A stretch of 64,000 nucleotides of DNA from NCBI RefSeq assembly GCF_023499255.1, contig NZ_CP092183.1:3778501-3842500 (forward strand). Direction: 5' to 3'. The translations under genes and the position numbers were made by a program. The notes beneath the pieces are model-generated. The model searched no databases. It was not told the DNA's origin and was given only the letters and a program-made list of their open reading frames with translations. This DNA comes from Couchioplanes caeruleus (GTDB lineage: Bacteria > Actinomycetota > Actinomycetes > Mycobacteriales > Micromonosporaceae). Below, in pieces: positions 59,525 through 64,000 of this stretch. Each line of letters starts with the position of its first letter. The stretch's first letter is position 1.

Positions 59525-61402
59525 ATGGCCCGGACGAAGACGAAAGAACGATCCACCAGTCGTGTGGACGTCGAGATGGGTGCCACCGGTGGCCGGACAC
59601 CACCGTCGAAGCTCACCATCGCCCTGTTCGCGGTGTCGATCCTGGCCGCCGTCTGGTCGGTGATGATGCTGATCCCGCAGGGCCGGGTCGCGTACGTCTA
59701 CATCTTCTACTACCTCGAGTACTACATGGGCGTGCTCGCGCTCGTGTCGCTCTCGATCACGATCATGATCGGGCTGGTCTCCACCGACCGCCTCGTACTG
59801 TCGATCCGTCAGCGCCTGCTGCTGCAGTCGGCGCACCGCACGACCGGCGTGATGGCGGTATCCGCCCTGTTCATCCACCTCTGGACGAAGTTCGCCGAGA
59901 GCCACATCCGGCTGCTCGACGTGTTCATCCCGTTCATGTACCCGGGCCTCAACAAGCTCTTCGTCGGGTTCGGCACGATCTCCGCGTACGTCATGGTGAT
60001 GACGATGTGGACCGGCATCATCCGGGCGCGGTTCATCGGCCGCGGCAAGCCGTGGATGTGGCGGGCCGTGCACAGCATCTCGTACCTGACCTGGCCGATC
60101 GCCCTGCTGCACGGGCTCAACGCCGGCCGCCCCGCCGCCGTCTGGGTCATCGTCAGCTACGTCGTCTGCGTGCTCGGCGTGCTCATCGGGCTCGCCGTAC
60201 GCCTCGCGGTCAGCCTGAACCGCAAGAAGGACTTCGCCTCGCAGGCCGGCACCGCCGGCGGCACCGGCGGCATGAAGCCGGTCGGCAAGCTGGCACCCAC
60301 CACCGGCGTGATCGCCAAGGGCCGCGGCCGGAGCCGCAGCCGCGGCGAGGACCCGATCGTCTCGGACCGCGGCAACGCCGTCGAGCCGTGGCAGCCCGCC
60401 GCGCCCGCCCGCAGCGCCGCGCCGGCGATGGCCGAGCCGCCCGCCCGCCCGGTCAGCCCGGCTGCGCCCGCGCCGGTCAGCGCCGCCCCCGCCGCCGAGC
60501 GCCCCGTGCGCCGGCGCCCCGACGAGGACGAGCGGGCCCGCCGCCGCCGCGACTTCGACGACGCGCCCACCCAGCGCTGGACGTTCGAGGACGACGAGGA
60601 CGACCTGCCGGCCCCGCGCTCGCGGCGCTACGCCGAGGACGACGTGCCGGCTCCCCGGCAGCGCCGCGGCGAGCGGTTCGACGAGCCCACCGGCGCCTTC
60701 CCGCGCCGGGCGATCGAGGACGGGCCGCGCCGCTACGACGACGAGGACGAGCTGCCCGCGCCGCGCGGACGCCGCCGGGCGGAGGAGGCGTACGAGGAGG
60801 CGCCGCGGCCGCGCTCACGCCGCTACGCCGACACGGACCTGGACGACGAGCCGGCTCCCCGCCCCCGGGGCCGCCGGTACGCCGACGAGGACGAGGACGT
60901 CGTACCCGTGCCGCGCAGCCGCCGCGCCGCCGAGGACCTGCCGCTCTCCCGGTACGCCGACGACGAGCCGCCGGCCCCGCGCCAGCGCCGCTACGCCGAC
61001 GACGACCGGTACGACGACGCCCCGCCGCGCCGCCGCACCGCCCGGTACGCCGACGACGAGCCGCCGCGCCCGTCGCGCTCCTCCCGCTACGCCGAGGAGG
61101 ACGAGGATGCGCCCCGGGCCCGGCGCGACCGGGGCGCCGACGTCGACCGCGCCGACTCGGGACGGCACAGCCGCAGTGAGTTCGTGGACCTGGCCGGCAC
61201 CGACGCCGACCCGAACTACCTCGAGCCCGACGAGACGCCCACCCTCGTCGACATGGCGCAGCGCCGGGCTCGCAGGGCAGCACAGCAGGAACCCGTGCGT
61301 TCCGGGTCGGGCCGGGGGGCCCGCAGGGGATCGCGGAGCCGCACGGCCGACGATGCAGCTGACGACATGTACTGGGCGCAGCTGCGAGGGGAAGCTCAGT
61401 GA
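59525..61402 (+). CDS. Four-histidine membrane cytochrome b (ferric-reductase-like) with repetitive tail
   Basis: A 625-residue protein. Residues 30-230 hold about six hydrophobic helices with two His pairs, His104/His118 and His183/His196 (spacing 14 and 13), the pattern of bis-heme b proteins of the ferric-reductase/NADPH-oxidase type. Unlike those enzymes it has no FAD/NAD domain; instead residues about 330-590 are a disordered tail with about ten copies of an R-R-Y-A-D-D-E-like unit mixed with P-A-P-R. The tail could bind partner proteins on the cytoplasmic side. The next gene is a NuoF-like flavoprotein, the probable electron donor in trans. GAGGAG precedes the ATG. Confidence 0.82.
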   Translation: MARTKTKERSTSRVDVEMGATGGRTPPSKLTIALFAVSILAAVWSVMMLIPQGRVAYVYIFYYLEYYMGVLALVSLSITIMIGLVSTDRLVLSIRQRLLLQSAHRTTGVMAVSALFIHLWTKFAESHIRLLDVFIPFMYPGLNKLFVGFGTISAYVMVMTMWTGIIRARFIGRGKPWMWRAVHSISYLTWPIALLHGLNAGRPAAVWVIVSYVVCVLGVLIGLAVRLAVSLNRKKDFASQAGTAGGTGGMKPVGKLAPTTGVIAKGRGRSRSRGEDPIVSDRGNAVEPWQPAAPARSAAPAMAEPPARPVSPAAPAPVSAAPAAERPVRRRPDEDERARRRRDFDDAPTQRWTFEDDEDDLPAPRSRRYAEDDVPAPRQRRGERFDEPTGAFPRRAIEDGPRRYDDEDELPAPRGRRRAEEAYEEAPRPRSRRYADTDLDDEPAPRPRGRRYADEDEDVVPVPRSRRAAEDLPLSRYADDEPPAPRQRRYADDDRYDDAPPRRRTARYADDEPPRPSRSSRYAEEDEDAPRARRDRGADVDRADSGRHSRSEFVDLAGTDADPNYLEPDETPTLVDMAQRRARRAAQQEPVRSGSGRGARRGSRSRTADDAADDMYWAQLRGEAQ

Positions 61403-61475
61403 TGGAGCGAAGCGGAATCACCATGGGGCTCCGTGATCACGGTTGCAACCGGGCCGCGGCAGGCGGGGGGTTGTC

Positions 61476-62948
61476 TTGACCTCCGGAAAGGTTCCACCCG
61501 TCACCGCCATCGGAACGCCGCGGATCACCGCGGGTTTCGATGAGTACGGGCGCCTCGACCTGCTCGCGCACCAGGAGGTGCACGGCGGATTCGCGGCCCT
61601 GTCCAGCGGCGAGCTGATCGGGCTCGCCGACCGCATCGAGCTGCGCGGGCGTGGCGGGGCGGGGTTCCCGTTCGCCCGCAAGCTGCGCGCGGTGCTCGAC
61701 TCCTGCCGCCGCCAGGACCTGCCGCCGATCATCGTGGTCAACGCCACCGAGGGTGAGCCGCCCTCGTGGAAGGACAAGGCGATCCTGACCCGGGGCCCGC
61801 ACCTCATCCTCGACGGCGCCGCGCTGGCCGCGGCCGCCCTCGACGCCGAGGAGATCGTCATCGGCGTCGCCGACGACGGCATCGGCATGGACTCGCTGGC
61901 CGAAGCCCTCGCCGAACGGCGGATGCCGGTGCCGACGCGGATCGTGACCGTGCCGCACCGCTTCATCTCCGGCGAGGGCGGCGCGCTGGTCCGCGGCATC
62001 AACGGCGAGGCGCACATCCCGCCCGGGCGCAAGGTCCGCTCCAGCGACAACGGCGTGGCCGGCCTGCCCACGCTGCTGTCCAACGCGGAGACGTACTCGC
62101 AGCTGGCCATCGCGGCCCGGCTGGGGCCGTGGGAGTACAACGCGGTCGGCATCCCCGAGGAGCCCGGCACGGTCATGCTGACCGTCGGCGGCTCGTCGAC
62201 CGCACCCGCCGTCGTCGAGGCGCCCACGGGCACCCCGCTGATGGAGGTGCTGGAGATGTGCGGCGCCGACATCGGCCCGGGCCTGCTGGTCGGCGGTTAC
62301 CACGGCAAGTGGATCAGCGCCGAGGCGGCCAAGACCGTGACGATCTCCCGCAAGGGCTTCGCCAAGGTCGGCGGCACGCTGGGCGCCGGCATGCTGATCC
62401 CGATCGGCTCGCAGACCTGCCCGCTGGGCGAGGTGGCGCAGGTCGTGCAGTACCTCGCCGGCGAGTCCGCAGGCCAGTGCGGCCCGTGCCGGCTCGGCCT
62501 GCCCGACCTGGCCCGCGCGGTGACGCTGGTCGCGCTGGGCGGCAGCGCGCTGGAGAACGTGCGCCAGGCGGCCGGCGTGGTCAAGGGCCGCGGCGCGTGC
62601 AGCCACCCCGACGGCACCTCCCGCTTCGCGCTGTCCGCGCTGGAGGTCTTCGCGCGCGACGTCGAGCTGCACGCGAACGGCGAGGGCTGCGGCAAGCAGG
62701 TACGCGGGATCCTGCCGCTGCCGTACCACCAGCAGCAGGGTGCCAGGAAGCTCGCGCTGGACTGGTCGCGCTGCGACGGCCACGGCCTCTGCTCGGCGGT
62801 CGCGCCCGAGATCATCCGCCTGGACGCCAACGGGTTCCCCGCGTTCCCGCAGACGCCGCTGCCGCCGTGGCTGGAGAACGGCGCCCGCAAGGCCGTGAAC
62901 GTGTGCCCGGCCCTGGCCCTGCGGCTGACGGAGGCGGGCAAGAAGTGA
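61476..62948 (+). CDS. NuoF-like flavo-iron-sulfur protein fused to a ferredoxin
   Basis: A 490-residue protein. The NADH/FMN half shows G-R-G-G-A-G-F-P near 58-65 and N-A-T-E-G-E-P near 89-95. The iron-sulfur half has Cys335, Cys338 and Cys375, but the first NuoF ligand position (residue 332) is Ala. C-terminal residues about 425-490 form a small ferredoxin with Cys433, Cys439 and Cys477-Pro, like [3Fe-4S] ferredoxins that feed P450s. The start is TTG 61476 with GGGGGG 6 nt upstream. The gene follows the cytochrome b and overlaps the next by 4 nt. It probably transfers NAD(P)H electrons to the membrane protein. Confidence 0.88.
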   Translation: MTSGKVPPVTAIGTPRITAGFDEYGRLDLLAHQEVHGGFAALSSGELIGLADRIELRGRGGAGFPFARKLRAVLDSCRRQDLPPIIVVNATEGEPPSWKDKAILTRGPHLILDGAALAAAALDAEEIVIGVADDGIGMDSLAEALAERRMPVPTRIVTVPHRFISGEGGALVRGINGEAHIPPGRKVRSSDNGVAGLPTLLSNAETYSQLAIAARLGPWEYNAVGIPEEPGTVMLTVGGSSTAPAVVEAPTGTPLMEVLEMCGADIGPGLLVGGYHGKWISAEAAKTVTISRKGFAKVGGTLGAGMLIPIGSQTCPLGEVAQVVQYLAGESAGQCGPCRLGLPDLARAVTLVALGGSALENVRQAAGVVKGRGACSHPDGTSRFALSALEVFARDVELHANGEGCGKQVRGILPLPYHQQQGARKLALDWSRCDGHGLCSAVAPEIIRLDANGFPAFPQTPLPPWLENGARKAVNVCPALALRLTEAGKK

Positions 62949-63469
62949 GGTCCAAGCTCCTGCTCGCGGTGGCGATGGTGGCGGCCCTGGCCGGCTGTGG
63001 CCAGGCCGCACCGGCGGCCCCGGCCCCGGCCGCTGCCCCGGCGCCCGCGGCGGTGCCGGGCGCGGTGCCCGCGTCGCTCGCCTTCACGGGCAGGACCCTG
63101 GACGGCGCCGCGTTCGACGCGGCCACGCTGGCCGGCAAGCCGGCGATCCTGTGGTTCTGGGCGCCGTGGTGTGCCACCTGCGCCAGCGAGGCGATGTCCA
63201 TCGCGGACATCCAGGACGAGTACGGCGACCGCCTCAGCATCCTGGGCATCGCCGGCATGGGCGGTAACAAGGAGATGCACGAGTTCGTGTCGGACCTCGA
63301 GGTCGGCGCGGTACGGCACCTCGACGACAAGCCCGGCGTGATCTGGAAGAAGTTCGGCGTCACCGAGCAGAGCACGTACGTGATCCTCGACCGGTCCGGC
63401 CGGGTGGTGGTCACGAGCTACCTCGACGACCAGCAGCTCACGTCCCGGGTCAAGGCCCTGGTGGCCTGA
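62945..63469 (+). CDS. TlpA-like thioredoxin-fold lipoprotein
   Basis: A 174-residue extracytoplasmic lipoprotein. The lipobox ends in L-A-G-C (Cys18), then a Pro/Ala-rich spacer, then a thioredoxin fold with the redox motif W-C-A-T-C (Cys76, Cys79) and the cis-Pro region in S-T-Y-V-I-L. TlpA/ResA-like proteins reduce disulfides, for example of apocytochromes or surface enzymes. GTG 62945 overlaps the NuoF-like stop. The next gene, CcdA-like, would supply its electrons. Confidence 0.9.
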   Translation: MRSKLLLAVAMVAALAGCGQAAPAAPAPAAAPAPAAVPGAVPASLAFTGRTLDGAAFDAATLAGKPAILWFWAPWCATCASEAMSIADIQDEYGDRLSILGIAGMGGNKEMHEFVSDLEVGAVRHLDDKPGVIWKKFGVTEQSTYVILDRSGRVVVTSYLDDQQLTSRVKALVA

Positions 63470-63472
63470 GCC

Positions 63473-64000
63473 GTGCGGGCGCCGGTGCTGCTCGCGCTGA
63501 CCGCCGGCATGCTCGGCGCCGTGAACCCGTGCGGGTTCGCGCTGCTGCCGGCGTACCTGTCGGTGCTGGTCGCGGGCGACCGCGGCGGGCCGGAGGGGCC
63601 CCGGGCGAGCGTCGCGGCGGTGGGCCGGGCGCTGCGCTGCACGGCCGCGCTGACCCTCGGGTACGTCGCCGTCTTCGGCACGTTCGGCCTGGTCCTGGCA
63701 CCGCTGGCCGGCCGGCTCGTGCCGCGGCTGCCGTGGCTGACCGTGGTCTTCGGGCTGGCGCTGGCGCTGCTCGGCGGGTGGCTGCTGGCCGGCCGGTCGC
63801 TGCCCGCGCCGGGGCGGGGCCTGCGCGCGCCGCGGCTCACCGGCTCGGCCGCGTCGATGGTGCTGTTCGGTGCGGCGTACGCTGTCGCCTCGCTCGGCTG
63901 TGCGGCCGGGCCGTTCCTGGCGATCGTGGTCTCCAGCCTGCAGGCCGGCTCCCTCGCCGAGGGGCTGGCGCTCTTCGTGAGTTACGCCACGGGGATGGGG
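63473..64000 (+). CDS. CcdA/DsbD-like electron-transfer membrane protein, 3' part missing
   Basis: The visible 176 residues form a polytopic membrane protein starting at GTG 63473, 3 nt after the TlpA-like stop. N-P-C-G-F-A-L-L-P-A near residue 16 and a later L-G-C-A-A-G-P-F are the two conserved Cys regions of CcdA-type proteins, which carry reducing power across the membrane. The gene continues past the right edge. Its job is most likely to keep the TlpA-like lipoprotein reduced. Confidence 0.88.
   Translation, partial: MRAPVLLALTAGMLGAVNPCGFALLPAYLSVLVAGDRGGPEGPRASVAAVGRALRCTAALTLGYVAVFGTFGLVLAPLAGRLVPRLPWLTVVFGLALALLGGWLLAGRSLPAPGRGLRAPRLTGSAASMVLFGAAYAVASLGCAAGPFLAIVVSSLQAGSLAEGLALFVSYATGMG

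Noticed and set aside
1-64000. tRNA, rRNA, insertion sequence, integrase or prophage genes
   Set aside because: None seen. Gene content and composition are uniform, so no horizontal island is claimed.

Overview
This 64 kb window is chromosomal DNA of a high-GC actinomycete. The uniformly GC-rich third positions, frequent GTG and TTG starts, abundant secreted glycoside hydrolases, LAL/LuxR and IclR regulators, a CebR-type operator and the gene families present all fit Micromonosporaceae, probably Actinoplanes-like. The genus is an inference. I see no rRNA, tRNA, CRISPR array, insertion sequence or prophage; it reads as ordinary, densely coded chromosome.

Layout. 1-4.4 kb: edge of a membrane protein, a GGDEF-EAL c-di-GMP enzyme, then a Tat-exported sugar isomerase-like protein paired with a secreted PQQ-type sugar dehydrogenase (to 6.5 kb). 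6.6-10.7 kb: an unknown protein, a class III aminotransferase, and a phosphate-transporter trio (pit, small membrane protein, DUF3349) that matches the mycobacterial arrangement. 10.8-14.3 kb: a flavin monooxygenase divergent from a GAF regulator. 14.3-17.3 kb: a secreted three-repeat protein, a SnoaL/TetR divergon and a Lon-like protease without a PDZ domain. 17.3-23.8 kb: a glycerol locus, glpF-glpK-glpD on the minus strand and an IclR regulator plus a second glpK on the plus strand, with an inverted-repeat operator between. 23.8-28.9 kb: OGG-fold protein, GH27 alpha-galactosidase, unknown protein, a decayed cupin gene, PRC-barrel protein and acyl-CoA dehydrogenase. 28.9-31.9 kb: a fused alpha-beta glycyl-tRNA synthetase. 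31.9-38.5 kb: lipoprotein, trypsin-like protease, ECF sigma factor with SnoaL tail, membrane protein, DUF574 methyltransferase, SUKH-3 protein, unknown protein and GDPD. 38.5-42.6 kb: an ATPase-less LAL regulator, a lipase, a 2H-type RNA ligase-like protein and a methyltransferase. 42.6-48.3 kb: Gfo/Idh-ThuA sugar operon, GAF-GGDEF protein, UDP-glucose dehydrogenase and CutC. 48.5-55.8 kb: secreted GH2, ECF sigma/anti-sigma pair, OFA transporter with small subunit, and a GH6 cellulase whose promoter holds a perfect CebR palindrome. 56.0-58.2 kb: methyltransferase, GNAT and arginase-family proteins. 58.3-64.0 kb: a surface protein and a redox operon.

Themes. One is secreted polymer degradation and sugar uptake (GH27, GH2, GH6, lipase, protease, PQQ dehydrogenase, ThuA). 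Another is c-di-GMP signalling, with one GGDEF gene divergent from ugd and another behind a FliA/WhiG-like promoter. The best candidate for an undescribed system is the operon starting at 59525: a four-histidine membrane cytochrome b with a long repetitive acidic/basic tail, a NuoF-like flavoprotein fused to a ferredoxin, a TlpA-like lipoprotein and a CcdA-like membrane protein. Together these look like a trans-membrane reductant relay. Several plus-strand genes also carry a TANNNT -10 hexamer 6-8 nt before a start codon lacking a ribosome binding site, which suggests leaderless transcripts.
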